From Jaltomata sinuosa (lineage: Eukaryota; Streptophyta; Magnoliopsida; Solanales; Solanaceae), in NCBI GenBank assembly GCA_003996215.1, contig QJPP01007578.1, forward strand, positions 558,001 through 622,000: a stretch of DNA of 64,000 bases. Reading direction: 5' to 3'. The position numbers and the translations under genes are program-made. The notes under the pieces are model-generated. The model saw only the letters and a list, made by a program, of their open reading frames with translations. It made no database searches and was not told the DNA's origin. This document shows positions 1-12,110 of this stretch, in pieces; position 1 is the stretch's first letter; each line of letters begins with the position of its first letter.

Positions 1-102
1 ATTTAGGAACGGGAGAATCGGGCTGCACACCATACGAATATCATGTCTCTTTTGCTCATGCATGTGGGGGATATGTTTGTCCTGGATGTAACAAGTTAGA
101 AG
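1..102 (+). CDS. Possible 3' end of an internal exon of an unidentified host gene (partial)
   Basis: One frame is open from the window edge to a canonical donor (AG|GTAAGA, GT at 103-104). It reads through a Cys-rich stretch with CGGYVCPGC, which could be part of a small zinc-binding or CXXC-type motif. Base composition is clearly richer in G and C than the intron-like DNA that follows, which is T-rich from about 115 onward. I do not recognise the family. No downstream exon was identified within the window, so the gene would run mainly off the left edge, or have a long first-to-last intron, or this may be an exon relic carried in a transposon. Without the upstream sequence neither frame nor gene can be confirmed. 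Confidence 0.3.
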
Positions 103-114
103 GTAAGAGACCAG

Positions 115-610
115 CCAGTTTCATTTGGTTTTGCATTTTTAAAAACTGATAATATTTGGTTTGATTTTAATTTTATTCAAAAAAATCAAAGAAATAACCG
201 AACCAAATCGATAAATTATATACATATTTTTTATAATTATGTATACATAATTTATTATTTTTTAAGAATACTTTTAATTATCTTATATGTGTTTTTATCA
301 AAATTTGTTTATAATTTAAATATATTGTATTAGAGTACGTCATTTTATAGTTTTATGTGGTAATATCACAATGTATTTTTTTTCTTTCTGAAAAAAACTA
401 TTGTCTTTTTTTTCTGTTTGAATAAATCGTTTCTTTTATTTTCGTGTATGGTTTATAACCAAACTAAATCGAACTGAAACCGATAACAACCAAATCGATA
501 AATATATATTATATTTGGTTTGTTTGGTTTTAATAATTGAAAAATCGATTATAATTGGTTTGGTTTTGATTTTGACCAATAACCAACCCAAATCGATCCG
601 TGAACCCCTA
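115..610. repeat. Interspersed repeat rich in TTTGGTTTGG / AACCAAATCGATAA motifs
   Basis: The stretch repeats GGTTTGGTTTT-like words and their complements (ACCAAATCGATAA) several times in both orientations, with AT-rich DNA between. This is a familiar look for high-copy plant non-coding repeats. No ORF or terminal structure could be defined. An ORF on the minus strand here is a by-product of low complexity. Confidence 0.4.
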
Positions 611-1189
611 CCGGCAGCTATATATTTCTCAGTTATGTTATGCCATGTAAATTCTCCTGATTGAATCTTGAATAGGAATTCTATCAAAATGTTGCACTTC
701 ATCACAGAAATGGACACTCCCCCGGGCTAAACAACTACACTGAACAAAGTTAAATAAATAGTCATCCATTTTTGTGTGAAGGAGAAGTAAATTCAAGACA
801 AGGTTGATTACCTAGCCTGTCTCACAGTTTACCTTCGGAAAAGATATGATTTTGTGTGAGATTTTCTTTTACTTGGGGGGATTTGGATTTTTGGGTGGGT
901 AATTTAAATTAATTTAATGAGGACCAATAGAAGAGTGTCATGTCATTAATGAATTATTTTTTTAATTTAATTTTGAGGCTATTAAATAAAAGGACATTTT
1001 GGAGCCCAACGGTGAATGTGAAGGGTATTATAGAGCTAAAAGATAAATACAAAGGGTATTATAGAGCTAAAAGGTGGATGGAGGGCATTTTTGTACCATT
1101 TTCAATAGGTGAAGGGCAATTTAGGCCCTTTCCCTTTATTTTATGCTTTCCAAATTTATTTATTTTTTATATTTTTCCAAACAAAATTA

Positions 1190-1500
1190 ACTCTTTTTTT
1201 TTAACATTTTTGAAAAATAAATTAAATTTTTTTCTACCCCCAACCTCACCCTACCCCCACCTCCACCCACCCAACCCACATTTTTTTATGTTTTTTTTTT
1301 TAAAAAAAAGCAATTTTTTTTGCCTCACCCCACCTCCACTTCCACACACCCCAGCTCAACCTCACCCATCCCGGCCCCCAATTTTTTTTTTTTAAAAAAA
1401 ACTAACATTTTCCTGCTATCCCCCAACCCCATCCAACCTCACCCTTACCCCCACCTCCAACTCCCCCCATCCACCTTTAATTTTTTTAAAATATTTTTCT
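1190..1500. repeat. About three degenerate ~90-bp tandem units: poly-T/poly-A block plus CCCCACCTCC block
   Basis: Units begin near 1201, 1292 and 1381. Each has a run of T followed by A, then a C-rich segment with CCTCACCCYACCCCCACCTCCA-like words. The two Phe/Pro-rich ORFs across it (940-1395 and 1320-1502) are translations of this low-complexity DNA and are not annotated as genes. The DNA at 1010-1140 (AAGGGTATTATAGAGCTAAA occurs twice, near 1021 and 1051) looks like the edge of the same repeat family. Confidence 0.5.
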
Positions 1501-1574
1501 GAGTCTATTATGGGTCTATATAAATATCAATATTTTACGAGGAACTTTCAAAAACACCAATCCTAATGAACTTA

Positions 1575-2437
1575 ATTAGGCCTCCATAGCAACCCTTTGC
1601 TAATTACAATTCATACAACTATTTAAATGTCAAGCAAAAATTAAAAATTAAAAAAAAAGCCTTGCACCCCCCCCCCCTCCCCTCTCTCTTTTTGTTTCTG
1701 TCCCACTTTCTCTTTCTTTCTCACGCCTCTCGCTCTCTGTCTCTCTCCCTTTCTCTTTCACTCTTTCTTCCCTCTTTGTATTTCTCCCTTTTTCTTTCAT
1801 TCTTTCTTCCCTTTTTGTATTTTGTATTTTTATCTCTCTCTCTCTCCCTCTTTAAATTTTCAATTTTCACCTCTCTCTCCTCTCCCCCAGCTCTCTCTCT
1901 CTCTCTTTCTCTCTTTCTTCTTTCGAATACAATTCGTATTAATGAATACAATTCATATTCAATTGTATTAATGTGTATCAACAAATACAATTTATATTCA
2001 ATTGTATCAATGAATATAAAAATACAATTCGTATCAACGAATATAATTTGTATTCAATTGTATCAACGAATACAAATATAATTTATATCAATAAATACAA
2101 CTTGTATTCAGTTGTATTATAATGAATACAAAATACCAAATCAATCAACTGAATAAAATTTGTATTCAGTTGTATCAACGAATACAACTAAATACAATTT
2201 GTATTCAGTTGCTTGATTTGGTCGATTTGAATCAGGGAGAGGGAGAGGGAGAGAAAGGGAGAGATAGAGGGGAGAGAGTGAGGAGAGTGGCGAGCGAGAA
2301 TGAGAGAAAGGGAAGAGAGTGGCGAGAGAGGGATAGATAGGAGGAGAAATTATAATTGTATATACCAATAGTTTTGACCTATCGGCAAGGAGCGTAATTG
2401 AATTATGCTATCGGCATGGAGCGTAATTAGGCCTCCG
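1575..2437. mobile_element. Fold-back repeat with polypyrimidine and polypurine arms
   Basis: A CT-rich tract (about 1670-1920) and a GA-rich tract (about 2233-2345) are complementary in character and could pair. They flank a loop of degenerate tandem repeats of ATACAATTNRTATTCA-type words (1925-2220). The block is bordered on both sides by TAATTAGGCCTCC (1573-1586 and 2424-2437). No transposase is present, so it would be non-autonomous. The Ser/Leu-rich and Arg/Glu-rich ORFs read from the two tracts are artefacts of composition. Confidence 0.45.
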
Positions 2438-2934
2438 TTCTTGGTGTGCTATGTAATATTTTCATATTTTATCTATTTTTTCCATATTTTTATGAACTTT
2501 TAAAATAAGTTGAAACCCATATTTACGCAATTAAAATATGAGTGATCCAATTCATTAAATATGAGTTAAATAAACTCATTTCATTAATATCGACTAAAAT
2601 TATCAGCCCTACAACAATCTAATACTCATTTGATCTATAACATATGATGTTTTTAATTTTTATATTTAATTTAAAATTTTTTTTTTTTTACATAATAAAA
2701 AATAAAATTGTCTATGAGGAGTCCTTGCTGTCAGAAATTATTACAAACACAAAAATCATTGAAGCACTAGAAAAATGTTGACCTTGATTTCTAACGTTGT
2801 ATTAATTTTTTAAAAAAATTATCCTTATTTAAATAAGTGTTGTATTTACATAATCAATAAATCATATTAAATAAATACTAGTTTTTCAAGGAACATATGT
2901 TTGCAATGCTTCATTAACTGCTAATATTAAGGGA

Positions 2935-3790
2935 CATGGACAAAATTAGCCTATCGGCCCAAAATATTTTTACTAAAATGACCCAAGAATTGTAATTTCA
3001 TATATTAGCCATTGTTTGTTAATTTGTTGCTCGTCTCTCTTTTTTTCTTCTTTTTTTTTGGGTTTGCTGGCAGCTACTGCCCTTAAAAAAAAAAAGCCGA
3101 CTCCTTTTTCTTTTTTGGCAGCTACTGCCTTTTCTTGAATATAAAATAAAAAATTCTCTCCTATATTTTTTAGTTCTACCAAAAAAAAAAAATATACATA
3201 AAATTTGATAGTTTCATTTAACAATCAAATATAAATTTATAATATTCTAATTGCTATTTTTTTTATCAATTAAATACAAAAAGAGTATATTTTTATTTGT
3301 TATATAAAAATAGCATAATTTATATAAAATTGATACATATACATATTTTATACATCAATGATACAGTTTCTATACACATCTTATACAAATATATTATATA
3401 CAATAATGATACAATTTTTATACATATCATAGATAAAATACATATTATATACAATAATTATACAGTTTTTATATATTTTATATATATACATATTTTATAC
3501 AACAACTATACAGTTTTATACACATCCTATATAGTTTCTATACATATATTTTATATAGATACATATTCTATATAATAATTATATAGTTTATATACAATTG
3601 AATTTAATTATATTGCTTTTTAAAAAAAGAAAAGATATTTTAGCCAAAAAAGCAGTTTTTTTGGCCCAAACAATATTGTAGCAAAAAAAATAAAATCAAA
3701 ATGAAATATTTAACAATGGGACTGAAACAAAAAAAACTATGGGCTGAAATGATTCAAATTTAAAAATGGCTCATGGGTGGAAATACTCCA
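2935..3790. repeat. AT-rich repeat block with degenerate tandem array of TATACA-type units
   Basis: Between about 3290 and 3600 the words TACATATTTTATACAA and ATACAGTTTTTATACA recur with spacing of roughly 35-45 bp, giving Tyr/Ile-rich spurious ORFs. The flanks share the words GGCCCAAA (near 2957 and 3662), suggesting a single inserted repeat. No coding capacity was recognised. Confidence 0.4.
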
Positions 3791-5520
3791 CCCGCATAGC
3801 TATCTTATGGCATTACTTTGAAATTAGTTATTTGGGTGGAATTTCTTTATCCTAAAGCACATGAAGTGTCCTTTTTCCTAATATTAATCATCTTATACAT
3901 CAAATTTTAATACCCGTTATGTCAACTTAGAAAGATGTAAATTTTGATTAAGGATTATTTAGTGAATATACCTTTAACATTTTAGGGAGTGAAATTTTTA
4001 AGTGTGTTTAATCTAAAAATATTATATAATATGGATCTGGGGAATAATGAAGAGGTCTCAATCAGCGGTGGAGCAATGTGTCTTGGGCGAAAAATCTCAT
4101 TATGTATATAAAATTAAAATTATTTTTTATGTATATATAGTAGATGTTGAATTTTTTTGACTTTTTTTTATGTTAACTTCTTCAATTATTGGATCTACTT
4201 AGTGAAAATTTTGACTTTGCTACTAGACTCACAATTTATATTGTAATAACATAAGTTTGAACAAGATACTGGTACGCGATTGGGATATATGTTTGTCAAA
4301 AAAATCATAAGTGCAAACTAACTAAGTTAAATTTATAAAAAATAGGGTTAAAGGCAAGTGAATTAAAATTGATCAAGTTAATTTTCTTTAAACAAAAACA
4401 CCAAGGTGATGGATCAATACAAAAATATAATCTGCTAGAAGGGAAAGAAAAATATAAGCGAGGGAAAGGTTAAAAATCTACTCCCATGAAAATTCTAAGG
4501 GCAAAAATCCAAAGACTAATATCTTGCTTTATGGGATTTTTTTATGCTTCCTATTCTTTTAATTTTTTTTATAGGCCATAAAAGTTGAATTGTCGCATCA
4601 ATGTGAATGACTGCACGCTTAGCAGTGAAAAAGCTATCTAGTAGCATGTGCATATGCTCTGACGTTTCGCTTGAGACTGATCGAGAGCAAGTGGGTACAT
4701 GATTCGAGATTAATTATTAATCTCCCGAGAATCATTAAGGAGGTGTCTACCTGTAAGGTGATCTTCTGTGGGTGAAGGCCCTGCAAGATGCCTGGTCGCG
4801 AGACAATTTTGCACGGACAAACGTCGAGGCATATTATTTCATACCAGGAGCGACTTCTCCCAATTTCTCCGAGTTATAATAAGCATTTCTTCGATCTTGA
4901 TTTTATTTCGTGTCATGGTACAATTTGTTGCTTTTTTCATACCTGATTTTTCTCCAATACAATATATCTCCCCTAATCTAATATTAATTATGTGAAGATA
5001 AATTATAAATTTTACCTAGCCCTAAAATGTTTTCCTTGTTTCTTTTAAAAGACAATTGCTAGCATAACAGAAATGACGTGAGCAAAACAAGGTGAGCCTG
5101 CATAATAAGACAAATTATGAGGCTTATATCATCAATCACACCATTATCTTTTTGTTTTCTATTTTTATTTAGTCTCCTATTCAATATTCAATTTGGTACT
5201 CGCTTGTGGCCTCAATTAATTTAAATTCGTATCGAGAAATTTCTTTTAAAGGTAAAATACTTCGTAACTATCAAATGTGATTTTATACGCAAATTTTGAA
5301 TTTAAAACATTTGATTACAAATAAAAAAAATTTACTACTCCATCACAATCATTAGTGATTTGTTTTTGTTTAGTTAAGTACTTTTGTGAAATTGTCAAGC
5401 TAAAATCTCCATAAGATTATCTCAAAAACAAGAGAGTGCATGAGTGGGGACATATCCAATGAGATTCTAACGGGATTTCAATTAAGTAACCATTTCATTT
5501 AAAAAATTATATTATTAAAA
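3791..5520. other. Intergenic DNA, no supported gene
   Basis: AT-rich DNA with frequent stops in all frames. The short ORF at 4768-4995 has no recognisable motif or exon signals. Nothing else could be defined by eye. Confidence 0.5.
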
Positions 5521-5524
5521 AATA

Positions 5525-5761
5525 TTCTCTTATTCTAATTTAAGTGTCTTATTTTTTTGACTATCCTAAAAAGAATATTTATTTCTATATTCAATAAGTT
5601 TTTTCAATTTTAATATTTTAGATGACAAATTTAAGATCACAAAATTTAAAAATTACACTTAAGTTAAAGATCACAAATTTAAAAAATTTCATTTAGTTAT
5701 CAAATTTTGTATCAAATTTTGTGCCCAATAAAATTAAACACTTGAATTGAAATGAAAGGAG
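5525..5761. mobile_element. Stowaway-like MITE (237 bp)
   Basis: The ends are inverted copies. The left starts TTCTCTTATTCTAATTTAAG and the right ends CTTGAATTGAAATGAAAGGAG, and both are bordered by TA (5523-5524 and 5762-5763). TA duplication and a YTCYYT-type terminus are the hallmarks of Tc1/mariner-derived Stowaway MITEs in plants. No coding capacity. Confidence 0.6.
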
Positions 5762-6798
5762 TATAATTTTTATTTATTTAATTGTAAATGCAATATGTCT
5801 TCTCATGACCTGCAAACCTAATCTTGTTTATGGAACCAAAATATAAAATTTCGTTTTGATAATGAATGATAGTGAAATAGAATTTTATTTGATTTGACAT
5901 TAATAAGTACCATACTGAAGTGTATGATTCATTTAAGAATATAAGCAAATTATAAATGATTCAATAAAAACAATTACTACTATTATTCTTGTGTTTCAGT
6001 TCAGATAATTGGATCAGTTCCATTAACTATGTCGCTTAATTTAAGTTAATTTCAAATAAATATATTACTGCTATGCAAAATAAAAATAGAACTATTAGAT
6101 ATTATATAGTGTTTGACTTAGTGGCTAATGAAATATATTTGAGTACCATAAAGTTTCAAATTTAAATTTCAGGGAGAGAAAAACATTAATTCCTTCTATC
6201 CATATTATATATGGTATTTTTAGTTTATGTATCTAGTGTAAAATAATTTTTTTTTTTGTATAATTAAAAAAGTGTACTTTAAATTTTTTCAAAACTCCTA
6301 TTTAAATATGTAAATTTTTATATAACCAAAAAAACATATCGTATAAGTGCTATTTTTTTCAAGGCACATATGCTTCCAATGCTTAGTTAACGGTTACTTT
6401 AAGGTAGCGTTTGGCCATAGATTTTCAAATATTTTTGATAAATATTATTTGGGTGAAGATTTGGATGAAATTTCACCATGTGTTTGGCTATAGTATTTGA
6501 GAAACATATTTCACTTTTTAAAGAAATATGATTTATACCCATAAGTTTTAAGAACTATCAAAACTGACCATAAGTTTGTATTACATATAGCAAGATAGAA
6601 ACGTCGACGTAACAAGATTCATGACTTTCGCAATAAGTCAGTTGCAGCAAATAACAAGTAGTGAAGCACGACTATTGTTCCTTTCATCTGAAATCAATCG
6701 GAACATCAAAATAAAGCAGAAGAAAATTGCCCATACAACATGCACTGGAGGAACAACTCCCAGGAAGTCATGCTCAAAACCAAAGCTCTCCTTCAGAT

Positions 6799-6895
6799 AC
6801 AAGTATTTTTGTAAAAGATAAAATTTGGTGTAGAATTTGAATAAATAAAGGGTATTTTTGTAAAAGATAAAAGTTTGGTGTAGAATTTGAATTTT
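6799..6895. repeat. Tandem duplication of a ~55-bp unit
   Basis: GTATTTTTGTAAAAGATAAA followed by TTTGGTGTAGAATTTGAA occurs twice in direct orientation with near identity. It lies in a larger repeat that begins near 6414 with GCGTTTGGCCATAGATTTTC, an opening typical of high-copy plant MITE-like elements. Replication slippage is a sufficient explanation. Confidence 0.55.
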
Positions 6896-7104
6896 TAAAA
6901 ACTCCCAAATAATGAAAGATTTGACCCAAATACTAATTTTTTCTGGTAGAGGGCAATTTAATTAAATTATCTTTATTCTTTATTCATTATTCATTTTTAT
7001 TTAATACTTCTTTTTATTGTACTATATTAATATCTCTCCATATTTATAACTAAGGGTAAAGGTGAAAACAAACAACTAATTATGTCTTATTTTTTAAAAT
7101 GATA

Positions 7105-7421
7105 CTACATTCGTCTCATATTATAGTTGACCACTTTTCTTTTTACACGCATTTTAAGAAATCATAAATAAAAAGGTAATTCACCTCTTAAGATTTTTTT
7201 TGAAACTTTATAAATAAGTGTTCACACTTCAAAAAAGAATTAATTGCAAGGATAATATGAAAAAAATTTAATTAATTTTTTTTTATTTAATAAGGTAGAT
7301 AACTAATATGAGATAACTATTTTTAGTAAGGTGATTAAATAATATTAAATAAAAAAAATAAGTATTATAAATTATTTATTTTTAATAAGGATAACAAGTA
7401 TTTAGTAACAGAGGGGATAGT
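7105..7421. mobile_element. Decayed Stowaway-like MITE upstream of the Dof gene
   Basis: It starts CTACATTCGTCTCATATTA, matching the CTMCCTCCGTCY-type terminus of plant Stowaway families, preceded by TA. The right end (AACAGAGGGGATAG near 7408-7420) preserves only part of the complementary terminus. The interior is AT-rich and non-coding. Confidence 0.45.
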
Positions 7422-7439
7422 TCGTCTGGGACATAAATA

Positions 7440-7902
7440 AAACAGATATGATGATATAATCTTGAAACTGGAAATTTCCATTCTTTTCCAATATCATGTG
7501 TCTCATGTGAAGATATATTGCTTTATCTGCGTGCTGAGACAAGTAGTAGTAAAATATACACGAATCCCCATACAAGCTATACTACCAATATTCTCTCTCT
7601 TACCTCAAACACATACTCAAACAAACAGGTAGTCACCCCCCACCCCACCATACCCCACACCTCTTTTCTTGTCCCTCTCTTTTGTGTGTGTGTGTGTGTA
7701 TATATATATGGACTTGAGATAGTAGTGGTGAGCATCATAATCTCCTTTCTTTTGCACTCCAAATTAATCTAGCTCACTTCTCTTTTTTTCAAAGTTTCTC
7801 ACATCATATCTTTTGAAATATCTAGATACTATTACCCTAATATATTTAGAGTTTTGATTAAGCTCTTACATATATAATAGTGAAAAGAGATACGTTATAT
7901 AC
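7440..7902 (+). promoter_or_regulatory. Putative promoter and 5' UTR of the Dof gene
   Basis: This is the stretch between the MITE and the Dof start codon. It has a (GT)n(AT)n tract at about 7684-7708 whose TATATATAT part could serve as a TATA box, and pyrimidine patches (CTCTCTCTTACC, TTCTCTTTTTTTC) of the kind common in plant 5' UTRs. The transcription start cannot be fixed from sequence. The polymorphic dinucleotide tract could affect promoter activity. Confidence 0.4.
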
Positions 7903-10195
7903 ATGGATATGGATCTTTCTAGCGAGCAAAATCATCACCAGGTAAAGATTAGTATAATTAGCAATGATGGTTTAATTTTCTTTCTCTCTCTTTTTTGCAC
8001 TTCTTTTGGGATCTTCTTCCTTGGCTTTCCTAACTCCTGTTTTGTGCTGCTTCTTTTTGTCCACTCTGAAATGATTTTTTTTCCAAATGGTTTTCTTATG
8101 GAATTTTTATTCTATCAGTAGTGGCATTTAACTTGCTAAGCTAGCGTTTCGACATAAATTTTGGTTAAAACTTTATATAAAAAAAGTTTTTGAAAATTAG
8201 ATGAAAAATGATTTTTGCAAGTTTAAATTGTGTTTGGAAATGTATTTTAGGTTGAAATTTTGTGGGCAGAATACTTAAACTTGAAAAACTAGTTTAAACT
8301 ATTTTTTGAAACTTGAAAAAATCATCTTCAAAAATTGGTCACTTTTTTTATAATCAAACAATATTTTCAAAATATTTTTGGAAAAGGGTAAAAACATTTA
8401 TGATCAAACTAGAGGTAAAATTAAGTACCTTATTTTATTGATATAGTCCCTTAAATTTGGACTTTAACTCAGTTTCATCATCTATGTATCACGTAGGACA
8501 CTAATTAATGTTTCAATTATAAGTAATTTCTTTTTAAATAATCTGATAGTGTAAAAATAAAATTACATTGTCTAAAAAATTAAATCCTCTTTGGCTGAAA
8601 AAAGAAAAACCCATTTCCTTTTTTATTCACTTGATCTCCTCATGTTCTCTTGTTTAGGTTTTACATTTTCATTTTGTTTGATTTAGTGTTAGCTATATCA
8701 ATTTCTTGAATGAACCATCCAAATTTCAAAAAATGTATTAAAAATATATTATTTGAATTTTGTCTCTTTCCTTTTAATTTCAATTTCCTTATAAATTGCA
8801 CTCCCTTTATCCCAATATACGTGACACTTTTTGTTTTTCGAAATCTAAATAATGTAAAGTTTGACCAATATTTTAGAATGTATTTTTTCACATTGACATG
8901 AGAAAGAATTGCAATTTATAATATTTTTCGTATAGTTTTAAAAAATATATATATATATATATATATATTATTTTTTTTTAAAATAGTGAATTTACATAAT
9001 CCAATTTTAGTGAAATTGATTTTCAGAAAACCAAAAGTGAAACATAAATTTGGGATGGGGAGAGAGTATGTATATTAGACCTAGAAACAACTAAATGCTG
9101 AGAGAACTTGTTAGATTAAAAGTGATAATCTTTGAATGCAAAGGCAAACATTCATACATTTATCAAGAGGTATCAAAATTCAAAACTATTTTTCTTTCTA
9201 ATTATTATTAAATATTTGGTTCTCTACAATGCATTTAATAAAAAATTTATTTTTCTAGATTTGTTTATATCAAGTGCTAATTTTTGTTTCCACAGGAAAT
9301 GTCTTCCCAAACACTAGAAAGCATGTTGGCATGCACAAAGCCACAGCAAGAAAAGAAGCCAAGGCCACAAGATGAAGCACAAAAATGTCCTAGATGTGAC
9401 TCTGCCAACACCAAATTCTGCTACTACAACAACTATAGTCTCACTCAGCCTAGGTACTTTTGCAAATCATGCAGAAGGTACTGGACAAAAGGAGGTACAT
9501 TAAGAAATGTTCCAGTAGGAGGAGGTTGCAGGAAGAAACAAAGATCATCATCATCATCATCAAAGAGATCAAGTCCAGATAACCTATCCTTGATGACCAC
9601 TAATACTAGTCCTAATAATCATATATCATCTCTCACACAATTTTGTTATGATCCCAATGACCTTAGCCTAGCATTTTCTAGGCTCCAAAACCAAGAAAGT
9701 GGGCTATTAGTGTGTCCCGAGATGCAGATAACAATTCGAACTGAGGCAATCTTTCCAAATTCGCTTTGCCTTACTAATTTTGGGGACAGTCCCCATCATG
9801 ATGTTCTTGAAAACCGTGGCATGTGCACCTCTTCTGCGGAAGCTGTTTCTCATACCGGCTTTCTTGATGCACTTAGGGGTACTGGATTTCTTGAAACCCC
9901 AAATGGCTTCTTGCACCATAACTTGTACTACTATGGAATTGGTAATAATGCGAACAATAATATGGGACATGTTGAAAGTGCAAGTGGAGAAATGGTAACA
10001 AATTTTGATCAAGAAATGAGAAGTGGTATCACAACATCCACTGCATTGAAAGAAGAGAATAAAATGTTGTGGGGATTTCCATGGCAGATTAATGGAGATG
10101 GAAATGTGGCTGATTTTGAGTATGCAAGCAGGCAAAATTGGAATGGTTTAGGGGTTCCCTCTGGCCATGGACTTCTCAATAGCCCTCTCATGTAA
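7903..10195 (+). CDS. Dof-type zinc-finger transcription factor (two exons, 312 aa)
   Basis: Exon 1 (7903-7941) encodes 13 residues and ends CACCAG|GTAAAG. Exon 2 (9296-10195) follows TTTCCACAG in the same phase and gives 299 residues. The single C2C2 Dof domain starts about residue 41 (KCPRCDSANTKFCYYNNY) and runs through YFCKSCRRYWTKGG and NVPVGGGCRK. All four zinc-binding Cys of the CX2C-X21-CX2C pattern are present. A basic, Ser-rich tail (RSSSSSSKRS) follows, suited to nuclear import. The C-terminus is Asn-rich with LWGFPWQ and ends GLLNSPLM, a motif I recall from several plant Dof proteins. The family binds AAAG cores and regulates transcription in plants. The gene stands alone. The exon-1 ATG was preferred to starting at the Met encoded at 9299 because of the good splice signals and phase match. 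Subfamily not assigned. Confidence 0.93.
8141..8412. mobile_element. MITE in the Dof intron (272 bp)
   Basis: The ends are imperfect inverted repeats: CTAGCGTTTCGACATAAA at the left and the complement of CTAGTTTGATCATAAA at the right. The interior is AT-rich and partly self-complementary. Target duplication was not clear. It is non-coding and non-autonomous. It lies in the intron, so it would be removed by splicing. Confidence 0.55.
8801..9066. mobile_element. Stowaway-like MITE in the Dof intron (266 bp)
   Basis: It starts CTCCCTTTATCCCAATATACG and ends AACATAAATTTGGGATGGGGAGAGAG, followed by TA. These are inverted copies of the CTCCCTCCGTCCCA-type terminus of plant Stowaway MITEs. An internal (AT)n tract lies at about 8946-8970. 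The element ends 229 bp before the exon-2 acceptor. Confidence 0.65.
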
Positions 10196-11085
10196 GATGT
10201 TAGAAAAGAGAAGTCAATCTTTAATTTGCAAAACAAAATAGATACTACTAAGAGTTTTTGTTATTAATCATATTAGAACAGGTTTTAAAAGATTATTTTA
10301 GTGGTCTTTTGTGTAAGGAAATTTGATTCATCTGAATCATATATCTCTCTTTAGCTTGTTATTGTTGGGATCGAAATCGAGAGGATGTCATGCGGAAGCT
10401 AATAATTGCAAACTTTAACAATGATAAATCAGATGACAAAGAAAACTATACTAAAAAGATATTATTGATAATATTCGGTCAAGCGACCTACATATTATAT
10501 GAAAACTAATATAAAGAAAATATTAAAAGTATAGAGAGAAAATCTCCCCATAAACAAAACTCTCTAAACGACTACATTGTGGATGCTATTGTGTTATGGT
10601 ATGAGAAGAACATGTCTTCTATTTATAGAAGTCTAAAACTTCTCCTCCAAGAAAGTATTAACCAATTATGGAAGAGTTCTTTTCCTAGAAGTAAACTTTT
10701 TCCACCAAGAAAACCTTTTTGGAGTAAAACACAATTATAGTATAATTCAGATAAAGTAGAAAATTCAGGGCAAACCCTAACCGTTATTTCCTTGAAATGA
10801 AACTTCCAACTTTGTTCTTCATGACTAGACTAGCAGTAAAGGATATGCAGTGCCTATGGTATTTGAATTTGTTCTAGAGAGAATTATCTATTATATTTGA
10901 ATTTTTATTAATTATTTTAATGACATGTTCTTATAGTTATAGAAATATATGTCATGACTATGATAACAAATTCTAATAATGCTTTTGAAACATGTCAAAA
11001 TTTTCTGTTTTAATTATAAAAAAATGGTTGATTTAAATACTTCCATATAAAATGAAAAGAAGAAAGTAAAGTTTTTTAAAGGGTA
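10196..11085. other. Dof 3' flank and possible LTR-like fragment
   Basis: The first 150 bp would hold the Dof 3' UTR, with no clear AATAAA. From about 10363 (TGTTGGGATCGAAATCGAG) to 10740 the sequence has the look of a retrotransposon LTR: a TGTTGGGATC start and a leader-like tract with ATTTATAGAAG. No matching second end, primer site or coding region was found, so this is only a suspicion. Confidence 0.25.
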
Positions 11086-11089
11086 AGTT

Positions 11090-12110
11090 ACTACGACAAA
11101 TCATAACAATAATGAACTCATTGTAATACCACAAGTGAAATTTAGGAAGGAGTGTGTAAACAGTCTTATCTCTACTTTGTGAAAGTAGAGGGATTGTTTT
11201 CAATTGAAGATCGACTCAAGTAAAACATATTAAACTTAATAAGAAAGAGAAATACAGTAGTGAAGAAATCATATAGAAAATAATGGAGAAAAGAAGCAGT
11301 AGAAACAACAAACAATATGATAATTGAAGCAAAAGAAACAACATGTAATAATACAATCAAAGCATAAGATAGTAAGAGAGTACTAATAATACTACTGATA
11401 GGGGAAACAAGACAATACTTGACTATCTACTAACCTTTTATCTTAATTTTTAACTTTCATATCTTTCTATCTATGGTCATGTCCTCAGTATGGTGTATCA
11501 TGTCCAATTCAATTACCTCTTCGATCCCCAATACTTCTTTGGGCTATCTCTACCTCTCATGAGACCCACCATAGTCAACCTCTCACACCTCCTCACTAGA
11601 GCCCCTGTGCATCTACTCCTTACATGCCCGAACCATCTCAGCTTCACCTCCTATCTTGTCCACCATAGAGGCCACTCTCACCTTGTCATGAATATCTTCA
11701 TCTCAATATTCTCATTTTCGCTACTTTAATCTTCTGGACGTGAGAGTTTTTGACACGTCAACACTCCGCCACATACAATATAGTTAGTCTAACTACCATT
11801 TTATAAAACATACCTTTAAGCTTTGATGGCACATTCTTATCACACAAGACACAGATGTGAGCCTGTATTTTATCCATCGCGCTTCAATTATAAGATGTGT
11901 AACATCATTATCAATGTTCTCATTTTCTTGAATTATATATTGACCCAAGATACTAGAACTTTTTCATCGATCTACCTCTTGAATTACGTCACTAAACTTA
12001 CACTCCAAGTACTCTATCTCAGTCTTGTTTAACCTGAACTCTTTAAATTCCAGGTTTTATCTCCAACCTCTAATCTATCATCAATTTCATTGTGTATCTC
12101 ATCAATCAAT
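11090..12110 (-). pseudogene. Strongly decayed RTE-type LINE fragment
   Basis: The plus strand here is a mutated copy of the LINE at 18178-19300, in the same orientation. Shared blocks are a decayed CAACAA tail region and TS-SINE-like 3' end (about 11090-11225), GGTCATGTCCTC (11475), CCAACCTCTCACACCTCC (about 11575) and CCGAACCATCTCA (about 11628). Many substitutions and indels destroy the reverse-transcriptase frame. It is therefore a much older insertion of the same LINE family. Confidence 0.7.

Noticed and set aside
1662..2368. Ser/Leu-rich and Arg/Glu-rich ORFs on both strands
   Set aside because: They translate CT/GA microsatellite and ATACAA tandem DNA, with no start context, splice sites or domain.
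6621..6821. 66-codon ORF near the upstream repeats
   Set aside because: No domain, no splice or promoter signals, and it runs into a tandem duplication.
9707..10236. Minus-strand ORFs opposite the Dof exon
   Set aside because: Overlap the well-supported Dof coding frame and have no recognisable motif.
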